A stretch of 64,000 bases of DNA from Limibacillus halophilus (GCF_014191775.1 NZ_JACHXA010000006.1:159716-223715); one strand, 5' to 3'; shown: positions 9,367-18,847, counted from the first letter of the stretch. Numbers and translations are program-made. The notes: a model not told the origin generated them from the sequence alone.

Positions 9367-10083
9367 ATGCGTTACCTAGGCTCCATAGCGTTCAATATCC
9401 TCTTTATCGTCTGGACCTTGCTGATTTTCATTATCGGGCTGCCGGTGCTCTTGCTCCCTACCCGCTATGTTTTTGCGTGGGGGTGCCTCTGGGCCTGGGT
9501 GACGTTGCAGTTGCTGCGCTTCATAGGCGGAGTCGACAGCCGTTTCATCGGTATGGAGAAACTGCCGGAGGGACCCTTCATCCTGGCCAGCAAGCACCAA
9601 TCGACCTGGGATTCTTTGGTGCTGCCGCGCCTTGCGCCAAACTCCGCTTACGTGCTCAAGCGCGAGCTGACAGAGATTCCATTATTCGGTGCCTACGTGA
9701 AACGGGCAGGCATGATCCCGGTGGACCGGGAAGCCGGCGCACCGGCTATTCGCTCCATGCTGCAGCAGGCCAAGGCCGCCGTTGCCCAAGGCAAGATTAT
9801 AGGCATCTATCCTCAGGGAACGCGCACGGCGCCGGGAACGAAGCTACCCTATCATCCGGGCGTCGCCGCGCTTTACACACACTTGAAACTACCGGTGGTC
9901 CCTGTCGCCCTGAACTCGGGCCTTTTCTGGGCGCGCCGCGCCTGGTTCCTGCGGCCCGGCACGATCACGCTGGAGGTTCTCGACGTCATTGAGCCTGGCC
10001 TCGATCGCAAGACCTTTCTGTTGGAGCTGGAACGCCGCATTGAAGAAGCCAGCGATCGCCTCGCCCGCGAGAGCGAACAATAA
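9367..10083 (+). CDS. plsC: 1-acyl-sn-glycerol-3-phosphate acyltransferase
   Basis: This 238-residue inner-membrane enzyme adds the second acyl chain to lysophosphatidic acid. The catalytic HX4D motif is HQSTWD near residue 78. The acceptor-binding motif reads YPQGTRTAPG, with glutamine where E. coli PlsC has glutamate. A hydrophobic N-terminus (about 8-50) anchors it. It closes the ftsE-ftsX-ydcF-plsC set. A second PlsC elsewhere cannot be excluded, so the symbol denotes the family activity. Confidence 0.88.
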   Translation: MRYLGSIAFNILFIVWTLLIFIIGLPVLLLPTRYVFAWGCLWAWVTLQLLRFIGGVDSRFIGMEKLPEGPFILASKHQSTWDSLVLPRLAPNSAYVLKRELTEIPLFGAYVKRAGMIPVDREAGAPAIRSMLQQAKAAVAQGKIIGIYPQGTRTAPGTKLPYHPGVAALYTHLKLPVVPVALNSGLFWARRAWFLRPGTITLEVLDVIEPGLDRKTFLLELERRIEEASDRLARESEQ

Positions 10084-10135
10084 GGGAACATTTCTTGACC
10101 GACGACCCTTCGCCGCCTACTCTTTAGGCTAGGAG

Positions 10136-10154
10136 AGGCAGCCCAAAGCTGCCT
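10136..10154 (+). promoter_or_regulatory. Hairpin in the nrdJ leader next to the start codon
   Basis: AGGCAGC (10136-10142) and GCTGCCT (10148-10154) form a perfect 7-bp stem with a 5-base loop. The stem ends 7 bases before the nrdJ ATG. The only SD-like run, AGGAGAGG at 10131-10138, overlaps the 5' arm, so the structure could mask or reposition the ribosome site. There is no T-tract, so it is not a typical terminator for plsC. Confidence 0.45.
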
Positions 10155-10161
10155 GCTGACC

Positions 10162-12513
10162 ATGACCAAACAGGTAAAGACGGACACGCGCGATCTGCCC
10201 CCCATCTCTCAGGACATCTGGGAGATGAAGTATCGATTGCGAGCCCTTTCCGGCGACGCGCTGGACGAGACACTTGACGATTCCTTCCGCCGCGTCGCCA
10301 AAGCCTTGGCGGCTGCCGAGGAAAAGCCGGACGACTGGGAGTCTCCCTTCTTCGAGGCCATGCGCGACCTGCGGTTCCTTCCTGCCGGACGCATTCTTGC
10401 AGGGGCTGGAAGCGACCGTGACGTCACGTTGTTCAACTGCTTCGTCATGGGGCAGATTCCCGACAGCATGGATGGCATTTTCAGCCAACTCCGGGAAGCG
10501 GCCCTAACGCTGCAAATGGGTGGTGGGATCGGCTACGATTTCTCGACCCTGCGCCCACGTGGCGCGGCTGTCATGGGCGTTGGCGCCGATGCGTCCGGCC
10601 CGCTCAGCTTCATGGATGTTTGGGATTCCATGTGCCGCACGATCATGAGCGCGGGTTATCGCCGGGGCGCGATGATGGGGACGCTGCGCTGCGATCACCC
10701 GGACATCGAAGATTTCATTGCCGCCAAACAGGATCCCGGCAGGTTGCGTATGTTCAACCTATCCGTCCTGGTGACGGATGCCTTCATGCAGGCCCTTCGC
10801 GAAGACAAAGATTGGGATCTGACCTTCAACGGCAAGGTGACACGCAGCCTGCGCGCGCGCGACCTCTGGGATAGGATGATGCGCGCGACCTATGACTATG
10901 CGGAACCCGGCGTGATATTCATCGACCGGATCAATCAGCAAAACAATCTCGCCTATGCCGAAGAGATTTTCGCGACGAATCCCTGTGGCGAGCAGCCTTT
11001 ACCGCCCTACGGGGCCTGCCTGCTTGGGTCGGTGAATTTGGCGCGGATGATTGACAACCCCTTCAAGAAGACCGCGACGCTGAACATCGAGGCCTTGAAG
11101 AATACCATTGGAACCGCCGTGCGGATGCTTGACAACGCAATCGATGCGTCCCGCTTTCCGCTTCCGGCACAGCGCGACGAGGCCATGGCCAAACGGCGCA
11201 TCGGCCTTGGCATAACCGGCCTGGCGGATGCCCTGATTTTCTGTGGCCAGCGCTATGGGAGTCGAGAGGCGGTTGCCACCGTCGAGCAATGGATGCGGGC
11301 ATTCCGCGACGCCGCTTACGAGACCTCCATAGAACTCGCCAGGGAAAAGGGCGCGTTCCCGCTCTTCGAGAAGGAACCCTACCTGAACAGCCCGCAGGTC
11401 AAGGACTTACCCGAGACGCTCCGCCAAGCGATTGGCGAGCATGGTATCCGTAATGGTCTTGTTACCTCGGTCGCGCCGACAGGTACCATTTCCCTTCTTG
11501 CCGGCAATGTATCCTCAGGCCTGGAACCGGTGTACGCCTTCAGTTACCGCCGTAACATTCTGCTGCCGGACGGTAGCAGCCGCCAAGAAATCGTCGAAGA
11601 TCATGCCATGCGCCGGTTCCGCAAGATGTTCGGTGACACGGCAGAAGTTCCCGAAAGCTTTGTCGACGCCCAACATCTGGAGCCCGGGGCTCATTTGGTC
11701 ATGCAGGCAACGGTGCAGCGTTTCATTGATTCTTCGGTTTCCAAGACCATCAATCTGCCCGAGCAAATTTCATTCGATGGCTTCAAGGATGTGTACCTGC
11801 GCGCCTATGAAATGGGTTGCAAGGGATGCACGACCTACCGCCCCAACCCGACGACCGGCGCGGTACTGGAGCCCATGGCGGCGGTTGAGCAAGGTGACCC
11901 TGCGCCTGCCGCCGGGTCAATCGAGGCCGATGGCCAGGTCGTCTACATGTCCCAACCCCTGGACCGGCCGCAGGCCCTGCCGGGGCGCACCTACAAACTG
12001 CAGTGGCCCGAAAGCGATCACGCCATATACATAACACTCAACGATATCGTGCAGGATCAGCGTCGTCGGCCTTTCGAAATCTTCATCAATTCCAAGAACA
12101 TGGAGCATTACGCCTGGACCGTTGCTTTGACCCGCATGATCAGCGCCGTTTTCCGGCGTGGCGGCGACGTGTCCTTCGTCGTGGAAGAGTTGAAGGCCGT
12201 GTTCGATCCGCGCGGCGGCGCCTGGGTGAAGGGCCGCTACCTACCGTCGCTATTGGCGGCCATTGGCGAGGTAATCGAGCGGCATATGCTGGATATCGGT
12301 TTTCTTGCTCGGCCCGAGACCTTGGTTGAGCCGCAGCAGGAAACAGCGCGCGAAGGCGCTAAGAGCGACCCTCCCTACTCCATTTCTTCGCACAGCAACC
12401 ACCAACCCGGCCAACGTGGTCCGGCACAGTGTCCCCGCTGTGGCGCAGCGGCTGTTATCAAACAGGAAGGTTGCGATCTCTGTACGGCTTGCGGTCATTC
12501 GCGCTGCTTCTAA
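10162..12513 (+). CDS. nrdJ: Adenosylcobalamin-dependent ribonucleotide reductase (class II)
   Basis: This 783-residue enzyme makes deoxyribonucleotides using coenzyme B12, independent of oxygen. Motifs include NCFVMG, GGGIGYDFSTLRPRG, the active-site NPCGEQPLPPYGACLLGS (Asn, Cys, Glu of the radical site), APTGTISLLAGNVSSGLEP, and CKGCTTYRPN. A TSCPD-type domain follows (about 610-720). The C-terminus carries a cysteine cluster (CPRCG, CDLCTACGHSRC) likely used for re-reduction or zinc binding. No upstream start codon extends it. I see no B12 riboswitch or NrdR box in the 78-bp leader, only the hairpin at 10136-10154. Confidence 0.96.
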   Translation: MTKQVKTDTRDLPPISQDIWEMKYRLRALSGDALDETLDDSFRRVAKALAAAEEKPDDWESPFFEAMRDLRFLPAGRILAGAGSDRDVTLFNCFVMGQIPDSMDGIFSQLREAALTLQMGGGIGYDFSTLRPRGAAVMGVGADASGPLSFMDVWDSMCRTIMSAGYRRGAMMGTLRCDHPDIEDFIAAKQDPGRLRMFNLSVLVTDAFMQALREDKDWDLTFNGKVTRSLRARDLWDRMMRATYDYAEPGVIFIDRINQQNNLAYAEEIFATNPCGEQPLPPYGACLLGSVNLARMIDNPFKKTATLNIEALKNTIGTAVRMLDNAIDASRFPLPAQRDEAMAKRRIGLGITGLADALIFCGQRYGSREAVATVEQWMRAFRDAAYETSIELAREKGAFPLFEKEPYLNSPQVKDLPETLRQAIGEHGIRNGLVTSVAPTGTISLLAGNVSSGLEPVYAFSYRRNILLPDGSSRQEIVEDHAMRRFRKMFGDTAEVPESFVDAQHLEPGAHLVMQATVQRFIDSSVSKTINLPEQISFDGFKDVYLRAYEMGCKGCTTYRPNPTTGAVLEPMAAVEQGDPAPAAGSIEADGQVVYMSQPLDRPQALPGRTYKLQWPESDHAIYITLNDIVQDQRRRPFEIFINSKNMEHYAWTVALTRMISAVFRRGGDVSFVVEELKAVFDPRGGAWVKGRYLPSLLAAIGEVIERHMLDIGFLARPETLVEPQQETAREGAKSDPPYSISSHSNHQPGQRGPAQCPRCGAAAVIKQEGCDLCTACGHSRCF

Positions 12514-12519
12514 GCCGTG

Positions 12520-13149
12520 TCAGCGAAACTTGGTCGTTTCAACCAACTGCAAGAGCCTGTGCAGGCTTCGGTCATGCATGCCCAAAGCTTCCAGATGGCG
12601 GACGGTGTTGCGCAGATACTCCTGACATGCGCCTCGTTTGCCGGCACCTTGGCAAATCAAGGCGGCCGTTTCGCTGTCCGAAAGAGCGCCGGCATACTGC
12701 TTGTGATGTCGATCGACCACAAAACCAAGCGCCGTCACCGAACGGCCCCTGTCATCCTTCAGACCAAGCCAACGCGGGATATAGACCCCTGTCATCATCT
12801 CGCGCTCATAGAGATAAGCCATCACTTCGGCGCCTTCGGCGCGGGGGACACGGTAGGCCAGTCCCCAGCAGGACCCACCGCGATCAAGGCCTAGCACAAG
12901 TCCAGGCCGCTCCGGAGTACCGCGATAATTATAGGAATAAACGCAAAAACATCGGCGAAAGCCATGCAATCGGGTCGCACGCACTTCAAGATGCGGGAAG
13001 CCCGGGTCCCACATCAAGGAGCCATACCCGAAAACCCAATAGTCATCCCGAGGAATATCCATGGCCGGGCGTTTTAGGCCCTCTTGGGCCAAACGCCGTT
13101 CTAAAGTGGCAATTCGTTGGGATGCGGTTTCGGTCATGATTTTCGACAT
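12520..13149 (-). CDS. ChaC-like gamma-glutamylcyclotransferase
   Basis: This 209-residue protein has the ChaC glutathione-specific gamma-glutamylcyclotransferase pattern: substrate loop VFGYGSLMW, then RATRLHGFRRCFCVYS, RGTPERPGLVLGL, a catalytic glutamate in YLYEREMM, and TALGFVVDR. Family members cleave glutathione to 5-oxoproline and Cys-Gly in the cytosol. Start codons are crowded: TTG 13158, ATG 13149 and ATG 13137; I chose 13149 for its modest GAG upstream, and the ribosome site does not settle it. It is convergent with nrdJ (6 bp between stops) and divergent from the DUF2125 gene. Confidence 0.85.
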   Translation of the reverse strand: MSKIMTETASQRIATLERRLAQEGLKRPAMDIPRDDYWVFGYGSLMWDPGFPHLEVRATRLHGFRRCFCVYSYNYRGTPERPGLVLGLDRGGSCWGLAYRVPRAEGAEVMAYLYEREMMTGVYIPRWLGLKDDRGRSVTALGFVVDRHHKQYAGALSDSETAALICQGAGKRGACQEYLRNTVRHLEALGMHDRSLHRLLQLVETTKFR

Positions 13150-13248
13150 GATACTCAAAGAGATTGGGACGACAAGCGCCAGCCCAATGTTTACTATGGA
13201 CTGATGGATTTTTCCCGACCAAAGAGAGTCCCCAAAAAGAGAGGATCC

Positions 13249-14286
13249 ATGTCGCGTCGCCTGCTTGTTTCGCTCGTTCTTTTGGTTGTCGCGTCAAGCT
13301 CGTTATCCGGCCTTTGGTATTGGGGCACAGGGATCATGCTCTCCCGGATGAACGAATGGGCCGAAGCCCGAAGAGCGGAGGGAATTGCCGTTTCCTGGCA
13401 GAAGGCCGAGCGCGACGGCTTTCCTCTATCCATTGCGGGTCGAATAACCGCACCGGCGGTAGACCATCCCTTAGGGTGGCGTTGGTCCGGCGCGGCCTTG
13501 CGCCTGGAGACGACCTTGGCGCGGCTTGACCGCTATGCCCTGCAAGCGCTGGGCGAACAAACGCTATCCTGGCCGGGCCTAACCGAAAATCAGACGCCAG
13601 CCAGCCTAGTCGCCGCCGAAGCGCGCGGTGAAGCAAGTTTCGATTTCGACGGCCAAGCGGAATGGCTGGAAGTCACCTTGAAGGATTGGAGGGCGCGAGG
13701 GCCCTTCAAAGGCGAGGAAATCTCGGGCGACGGCGGCGATATCCGGCTGGAGCGGGCAAAGAGCGACCTGGGATATCCGGAGGGCGCTCTGGGCCGGACC
13801 GAGGTTCGGGTTCGCCGCCTCGTCCTGCCGCCCGAGTTCGAAGCCCCTTTGGGAAACGAGGTGGCTTTGCTCGACTTACAGGCGGTGTTGACAGGTAGCG
13901 CAGGCGACCTCAATGCGACCCCAAGGGAAATTCTCGCTGAATGGCGCGATACCGGCGGGACATTGGATGTCATGCATTTGGCGCTCGATTGGGGGCCCCT
14001 CAGCGTCAAGGGCGACGGCAGAGTGACGCTGGATGATGCGTTTCGTCCGCTTGGCGCTTTCTCGCTGAAAGTAAAGGGGCTCGGCAAGACGCTCGACCTC
14101 CTGGCGCGCAAGGGCCTCATAGAAGGAAGCGCTGCTTTTGCGTTGCAGGCCGGGAGCTTAGCGCTTGGAAAGGTAGATCCCGAAGACGGGCGGGCGGAAA
14201 TTCAGCTCCCCTTGACGCTCCAAGACGGCTGGCTGTCTCTCGGCCCTCTGCCTATTCTGAAGCTCAAGCCGCTGCCGTTGCCATAG
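13249..14286 (+). CDS. DUF2125 domain membrane-anchored protein
   Basis: This 345-residue protein has an N-terminal signal anchor (residues 1-25, LLVSLVLLVVASSSLSGLWYWG) and a beta-rich periplasmic body with the DUF2125 pattern: AEARRAEGIAVSW, GFPLSIAGRI, and a repeated lipid-pocket-like series toward the C-terminus. The function of DUF2125 is unknown; it resembles AsmA/TamB-like periplasmic proteins (inference). Start ATG 13249 has GAGAGG just upstream. An in-frame ATG at 13204 would place 15 polar residues ahead of the anchor. Convergent with tyrC. Confidence 0.8.
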   Translation: MSRRLLVSLVLLVVASSSLSGLWYWGTGIMLSRMNEWAEARRAEGIAVSWQKAERDGFPLSIAGRITAPAVDHPLGWRWSGAALRLETTLARLDRYALQALGEQTLSWPGLTENQTPASLVAAEARGEASFDFDGQAEWLEVTLKDWRARGPFKGEEISGDGGDIRLERAKSDLGYPEGALGRTEVRVRRLVLPPEFEAPLGNEVALLDLQAVLTGSAGDLNATPREILAEWRDTGGTLDVMHLALDWGPLSVKGDGRVTLDDAFRPLGAFSLKVKGLGKTLDLLARKGLIEGSAAFALQAGSLALGKVDPEDGRAEIQLPLTLQDGWLSLGPLPILKLKPLPLP

Positions 14287-14305
14287 TAAACCCGACCGAC
14301 TGATC

Positions 14306-15244
14306 TCAGTCCTCGGACTCCTCTGGCGTCTTACGCTCGCGCGTGTCGAAAGTGCCGGCCTGTCCCAACTCAACGACGCCGCGTCGAATTTCGCGCGTCC
14401 GGGTAAAAAGAGTTTCCAATACATCACCTTCACCCCAGCGGATCGCCCGTTGCAACGCTGTCAGGTCCTCGGTAAAGCGCTGAAGAATTTCAAGCACCGC
14501 TTCACGATTATTGAGGAAAATATCGCGCCACATTATCGGATCCGAGGCGGCAATACGGGTAAAATCGCGAAAACCACTGGCCGAGTAGCGAATGACTTCC
14601 TGGCGGGTTGCTTCCTCAAGGTCCTGGGCCGTTGCGACAATCGTGTAAGCGATCAAGTGAGGCAGATGCGAGGTGATGCCCAGCACCTTGTCGTGGTGCG
14701 CGGCATCCATGATCTGTACGGTGGAGCCGCAAGCCTCCCACAAGGCCTGAACCTTCTTTACCGCCGCGTCATCGGTGCCCGGCGGTGGCGTCAGAATGCA
14801 GTAGCGATCCTCGAAAAGCTCGCCAAAGGCCGCGGCGGGCCCGGAATGCTCCGTGCCGGCGATTGGGTGGCCGGGCACAAAATGCACGCCTTCGGGAACG
14901 AAGGGGCCGAGATCACGGATCACCGCATTCTTGACCGATCCCACATCCGTGACGATCGCACCTTTCTTGAAGGCGCCCGAAATCGCCTCTCCCAAGGCGG
15001 CATAACTACCGACTGGCGTAGAAAAGATGATCAGATCGCTGCCTCGCACCGCTTCGGCTGCATCGCCCGTGACGGTATCTGCAAGACCCAGCTTCTTGAT
15101 TTGCTCGCGTGTTTCCTGACGGCGCGCAACACCGACGATCTCCCGCGCCAGGGACTTTTCGCGCAGGTTGATCGCCAGCGAGCCGCCGATCAATCCGACG
15201 CCCAGCAAGCAGACCCGCCCAAATAAAGGCGTCGCAGAGGTCAT
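14306..15244 (-). CDS. tyrC: Prephenate/arogenate dehydrogenase
   Basis: This 312-residue NAD(P)-dependent enzyme of tyrosine synthesis starts with a Rossmann fold (LLGVGLIGGSLAINL) and has the family motifs IFSTPVGSY, TDVGSVKNAVI and FVPGHPIAGTEHSGP, where the histidine is catalytic. It has no fused mutase or ACT domain, which fits cyclohexadienyl dehydrogenases. Its ATG overlaps the stop of the aminotransferase gene (ATGA, 15241-15244). It is the last gene of the chorismate mutase-aminotransferase-dehydrogenase operon, so together they turn chorismate into tyrosine. Confidence 0.93.
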   Translation of the reverse strand: MTSATPLFGRVCLLGVGLIGGSLAINLREKSLAREIVGVARRQETREQIKKLGLADTVTGDAAEAVRGSDLIIFSTPVGSYAALGEAISGAFKKGAIVTDVGSVKNAVIRDLGPFVPEGVHFVPGHPIAGTEHSGPAAAFGELFEDRYCILTPPPGTDDAAVKKVQALWEACGSTVQIMDAAHHDKVLGITSHLPHLIAYTIVATAQDLEEATRQEVIRYSASGFRDFTRIAASDPIMWRDIFLNNREAVLEILQRFTEDLTALQRAIRWGEGDVLETLFTRTREIRRGVVELGQAGTFDTRERKTPEESED

Positions 15245-16326
15245 GTCAAAAACTCCGCGATTGCATCACGGGTAATTTCCATTTCTTCCCGCGAACCAAC
15301 CGTGACACGCACGCACGCTGGCAAACCATAAGACGCCATGCCGCGCAGGAGCACACCACGATTCTTGAGCGCTTCAATCGCCTCGCCGGCTGTCTTGCCA
15401 GACGTTTCCGGAAACTCGACCAGAAGAAAGTTCCCCTGGCTGGGGTAAACGGTCAAACCCAAGGTCGAGAAGGCATCGGTCGCCCATGCGCGCACCTCGT
15501 TGTTGCTGCGTCGCGACTCCTCGACGAACGCCTGGTCTTCAAGCGCCGCGATCCCAGCCGCCTGCGCAGCCTGCGACACATTGAAGGGACCCCGCAAACG
15601 GTGCAATACATCAGCAACGGCAGGCGGGCAGTAGGCCCAGCCGAGCCGCAAAGCCGCCAAACCATAGATCTTCGAGAAGGTCCGGGTCATCACAACGTTC
15701 TCGTGCCGCTCGACCAAGCGCGCGCCGCTCTCGTAAGCCTCGGCATCAACGTACTCTGCATAGGCGGCATCGATAACCAACAGGCATTCCGACGGCAAGC
15801 CTGCATGCAAACGCTCAATCTCGGCGGATTCCAAATAGCTGCCGGTCGGATTGTTCGGATTGGCCAGGAAGAGGATACGGGTTCGCGGCGTCACTGCCTC
15901 CAATAGGGCGTCGACATCCGCGCGTAAGTTCTTTTCCGGCGCCTGCACCGGACGGGCGCCCGCGGTCCGTGCCGCAATATCGTACATCAAGAACCCATGA
16001 CGGCTGTAAAGCACTTCGTCGCCCTCGCCCGCGTAAGCGCGCACCAGCAGCGCGATCAACTCATCGGAGCCCGCGCCACAAACGATTTGCGATTCATTGA
16101 GACCATGCACCTTTGCCAGGGTTCGGCGCAAAGCGACCGCGCCACCGTCCGGATAGCGATGCAATTCGTCGGCCAATCCAAGATAGGCCTCACGCGCCTT
16201 GGGGCTGCATCCCAAGGGATTTTCGTTCGATGCCAAGCGGACAATGCGATTCACGCCCGCCGCATTGGACTCTCCTCCAACATAGGCCTGTACTTCCAAA
16301 ATTCCCGAACGTGGTGACGGCGCCAT
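15241..16326 (-). CDS. hisC: HisC-type aminotransferase (histidinol-phosphate / aromatic)
   Basis: This 361-residue PLP aminotransferase of fold I has LASNENPLGCSP near the N-terminus, the NPNNPTGSYL motif, DAAYAEY, the PLP lysine in TRTFSKIYGLAALRLGW, and a conserved C-terminal arginine in RVTVGS. HisC homologues placed between chorismate mutase and TyrC often act on aromatic substrates as well as histidinol phosphate. The sequence alone does not separate the two uses. It overlaps the upstream gene by one base (TAATG) and tyrC by four, so the three are co-translated. Confidence 0.93.
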   Translation of the reverse strand: MAPSPRSGILEVQAYVGGESNAAGVNRIVRLASNENPLGCSPKAREAYLGLADELHRYPDGGAVALRRTLAKVHGLNESQIVCGAGSDELIALLVRAYAGEGDEVLYSRHGFLMYDIAARTAGARPVQAPEKNLRADVDALLEAVTPRTRILFLANPNNPTGSYLESAEIERLHAGLPSECLLVIDAAYAEYVDAEAYESGARLVERHENVVMTRTFSKIYGLAALRLGWAYCPPAVADVLHRLRGPFNVSQAAQAAGIAALEDQAFVEESRRSNNEVRAWATDAFSTLGLTVYPSQGNFLLVEFPETSGKTAGEAIEALKNRGVLLRGMASYGLPACVRVTVGSREEMEITRDAIAEFLT

Positions 16327-17210
16327 TACTTTTGCTTTCCTTTACCGGCAGGTTTCTTCTCAATTGCATTAGCCGTCAGCGGTACCGCCGCAGCCCCCAG
16401 GAACCAACACTGACCGATCCGGGAGTCCTCAAGTGCATTCAGGGCGTCAAATGCCTTATCCGCCTCAGTAACAAAACCCTCGACCTCTAGCAGGGACAGG
16501 GTGCTACCACCGCTTTCAAGATAGGAACGCAACGAAAGCACCTCGAGACCGGCCTTTTGCAACAAATCGCGAAGCCCGCTGCGCGATATCTGCTCATGGG
16601 TTTCAACAACCAGGAAGCTCGTATCCTCGCCACTGGCCTCTGGCTTAACACGTGAAATAGCAAGGGCTTCGACCTTGTCTTCGCCGCTGGCCATGCTGCC
16701 AAACGGCAGACGGGCGATGATCTTGGGCACGTCGCTTCCGCTGCGTGCCAAGGCTTGCCACCAGGAATCCTGCTCTTCGAGTTGAGGAAAGGGGAGAACG
16801 CCAATCACATGCGGACTTTCGGAAACGTGCTGAAGCACCTGCGCCGCCGAGCCACAGGGGATAAGCCCCGCCAGAGTTCCGTAATGGTCGCGGGTGATAG
16901 AGCGCAAAATGGGCCCGACATCACCACAAAAATAGGCCACGTCGAAGTGGCCCTGAATCAAGCTGCTCGAAGAAATGATCTCTCGCCAGATTCGAAGCAT
17001 GCCGCGCAACGGGAAAGAGCCGCTGTGACGTTCGACGATACGGCGGAGCACCTGTGCCTCACGGCCAGGCCGCGTTACCGGCCCCTTACCCTTGTGCCCA
17101 GCAATCCGTTCCACGATTGAAGCACGCTCCATCAGCAGTTTCTGCAGACGTGCATCCACATCGTCGACCTGCTGCCGAAGGTCATCCAAGTTATCTTTTT
17201 CGTCCGCCAT
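16326..17210 (-). CDS. Chorismate mutase with a prephenate dehydratase-like C-terminal region
   Basis: This 294-residue protein begins with an AroQ-type chorismate mutase helix bundle (about 5-90: DDLRQQVDDVDARLQKLLMERASIVERIA... with the RPGREAQVLRR segment and IWREIISSS). The remainder resembles prephenate dehydratase in order: a periplasmic-binding-like lobe (VAYFCGDVGPI to VLPFPQ) and an ACT-like end (SFLVVETHEQ, LEVEGFV). The catalytic TRF motif of the dehydratase is absent, and a complete dehydratase is encoded at 22888-23748. The C-terminal part is therefore probably regulatory or structural. Start ATG 17210 puts the mutase at the N-terminus. First gene of the operon with hisC and tyrC. 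Confidence 0.82.
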   Translation of the reverse strand: MADEKDNLDDLRQQVDDVDARLQKLLMERASIVERIAGHKGKGPVTRPGREAQVLRRIVERHSGSFPLRGMLRIWREIISSSSLIQGHFDVAYFCGDVGPILRSITRDHYGTLAGLIPCGSAAQVLQHVSESPHVIGVLPFPQLEEQDSWWQALARSGSDVPKIIARLPFGSMASGEDKVEALAISRVKPEASGEDTSFLVVETHEQISRSGLRDLLQKAGLEVLSLRSYLESGGSTLSLLEVEGFVTEADKAFDALNALEDSRIGQCWFLGAAAVPLTANAIEKKPAGKGKQK

Positions 17211-17334
17211 TCCTAGACTGCCTCTTGATCGCCAAGCCGCGAGGCGAATTGATAGTCTCTGATACAAGCAAAATCAAAGGGGCAATATGCGAAAAACCGC
17301 CGCTCCGCCCCCAGACTCGACTTTTCGACTAAGA

Positions 17335-18756
17335 TCAGTAACTGACGAGCACCCGGTACACCAGAACAGATTCACCCTTTGGCGGGACCTGCAGGTTCCA
17401 AAGCAGGCGCGTCGCGGAAACGGCTTCATGAGCCTGGGTCTCTTTCAAAACGCGCGTGTTCGGCGGGTAATCGCCAACCAACTCGACCTGAACCGCTTCG
17501 TTCTTGGCATTCTTCACCGTGACGGTTTGTTCGGTTTCGAAGGAGCGGTTCGACACCTGCTTGTAGTCGTTCGTTACAGCTTCGGCCGTGATATCGAAGG
17601 CTGCCCCCAGCGTCAGGGTAGCCTCGCCGTTCTCGGCCAGATGATCCTGGCGGGATTCCCCCAACAGCAAGGCGCCGCCTTCAGGCGATTCTCCGTAGAC
17701 ACGCCAGACACCCGCAGGAAGTGGGCGACCAAGCCCCTCCGATCTTTCGTTTTTCAACAGCATATCAACTGAAGCGTTGACCGGCCCCAACTTATCTCCC
17801 TGCGTTGTTTGCGCGCGCAGCAAGTTCTCAATGCGATAACGCTTGGTGACGGCAACCGAGTTCGCCTCTAGGAAGACGACTTGCTTTACCGTTCCGGCCG
17901 GAAGGCTGACGCGCGATGGCAGCACGTAACGGTGATATTCGCCCGCAGTTTCCTGCTGCGGCATGGCGGCGCGCATGCCAGCACTCGCATCGCCTGACAT
18001 CATCTCGAACTGTGCTTTGACAGGCATTGCCGGCTGCGGCCGCACACGGGAAATATCACCCGCCACCAGGCTCACATGGGCATGCTCATAGCTTTCATCG
18101 GTATCATTCCGGAGCGTTGCCTTGGCGACAATGGCAAGGTGTTCCTCGTTGTTGTCCAATTTGGCGACATAGTCGGCAGTCCATGAGAAACCCTGCGCAA
18201 GGTAACCAATCACCGCATCCCCTGCCCCGGCATTCTGTGTATCGAGCCGCACCTCCAAAAGGTCGTTGGCATCCAGGGCGTCCGGGACACCCGGCAAAAG
18301 CACCCTATCGGCCGCTACGATGCGGACTTCCTCACCTATGCGCACCAGCGCGCCACCATCAACCGACAGCAACTCTCCCTCGACAATTCGAATGTCGCTA
18401 TCGTCCCCTTCGGCTGCGATCTCGACCCGTACGTTCTTGCCCACCGAAGCGCGCAGCAGGGCTGCGGGCGTCAAATTGGCCGGGCGGAAGCTTTGCTCCT
18501 GCACGTGAAAGCCCTTTCCTTCGACGAAAAGGCTTTCCGGGATCAGATTTTTACTGATTCCCTCGATCTCAAGGATTGTCTCGCCTTGTTGCAGCGTTAC
18601 CGCACGCGCATCGGCGAAGAACGCTAGATTGCTGGTGTAGATCGTCACCGATAGATCTCTTTGGGACGATGGCAGCCGCAACGGCTCGGCCTGGCCTGAT
18701 CCGACGCTAGCCAACAAAATTAGGGCGGCTGCAACGCAAGCTCGCGAATTGACCAT
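17335..18756 (-). CDS. DUF4139 domain secreted protein
   Basis: This 473-residue protein has a signal peptide (residues 1-23, ending GSGQA) and a beta-rich body with the DUF4139 pattern: VTIYTSNLAFFADAR at the N-terminus, then QGFSWTADYVAKLD, and toward the end NAKNEAVQVELVGDYP and VPPKGESVLVYRVLVSY. The function is unknown; family members are predicted exported or surface proteins. I chose ATG 18756 (AAGGGG upstream) over an in-frame GTG 9 bases earlier. It is a single gene between the chorismate mutase promoter region and recR. Confidence 0.82.
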   Translation of the reverse strand: MVNSRACVAAALILLASVGSGQAEPLRLPSSQRDLSVTIYTSNLAFFADARAVTLQQGETILEIEGISKNLIPESLFVEGKGFHVQEQSFRPANLTPAALLRASVGKNVRVEIAAEGDDSDIRIVEGELLSVDGGALVRIGEEVRIVAADRVLLPGVPDALDANDLLEVRLDTQNAGAGDAVIGYLAQGFSWTADYVAKLDNNEEHLAIVAKATLRNDTDESYEHAHVSLVAGDISRVRPQPAMPVKAQFEMMSGDASAGMRAAMPQQETAGEYHRYVLPSRVSLPAGTVKQVVFLEANSVAVTKRYRIENLLRAQTTQGDKLGPVNASVDMLLKNERSEGLGRPLPAGVWRVYGESPEGGALLLGESRQDHLAENGEATLTLGAAFDITAEAVTNDYKQVSNRSFETEQTVTVKNAKNEAVQVELVGDYPPNTRVLKETQAHEAVSATRLLWNLQVPPKGESVLVYRVLVSY

Positions 18757-18847
18757 GATCTGCACCCCTTACTTCATAGAAAGAAAATCCACTATGCGCA
18801 GACTCGATTGTAACCGAACCTAGGCTAAGAACATGGCAGGATAAAGA

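Noticed and set aside
10084..10161. Possible cobalamin riboswitch ahead of nrdJ
   Set aside because: The leader is only 78 bp, too short, and lacks a B12-box; only a simple hairpin is present.
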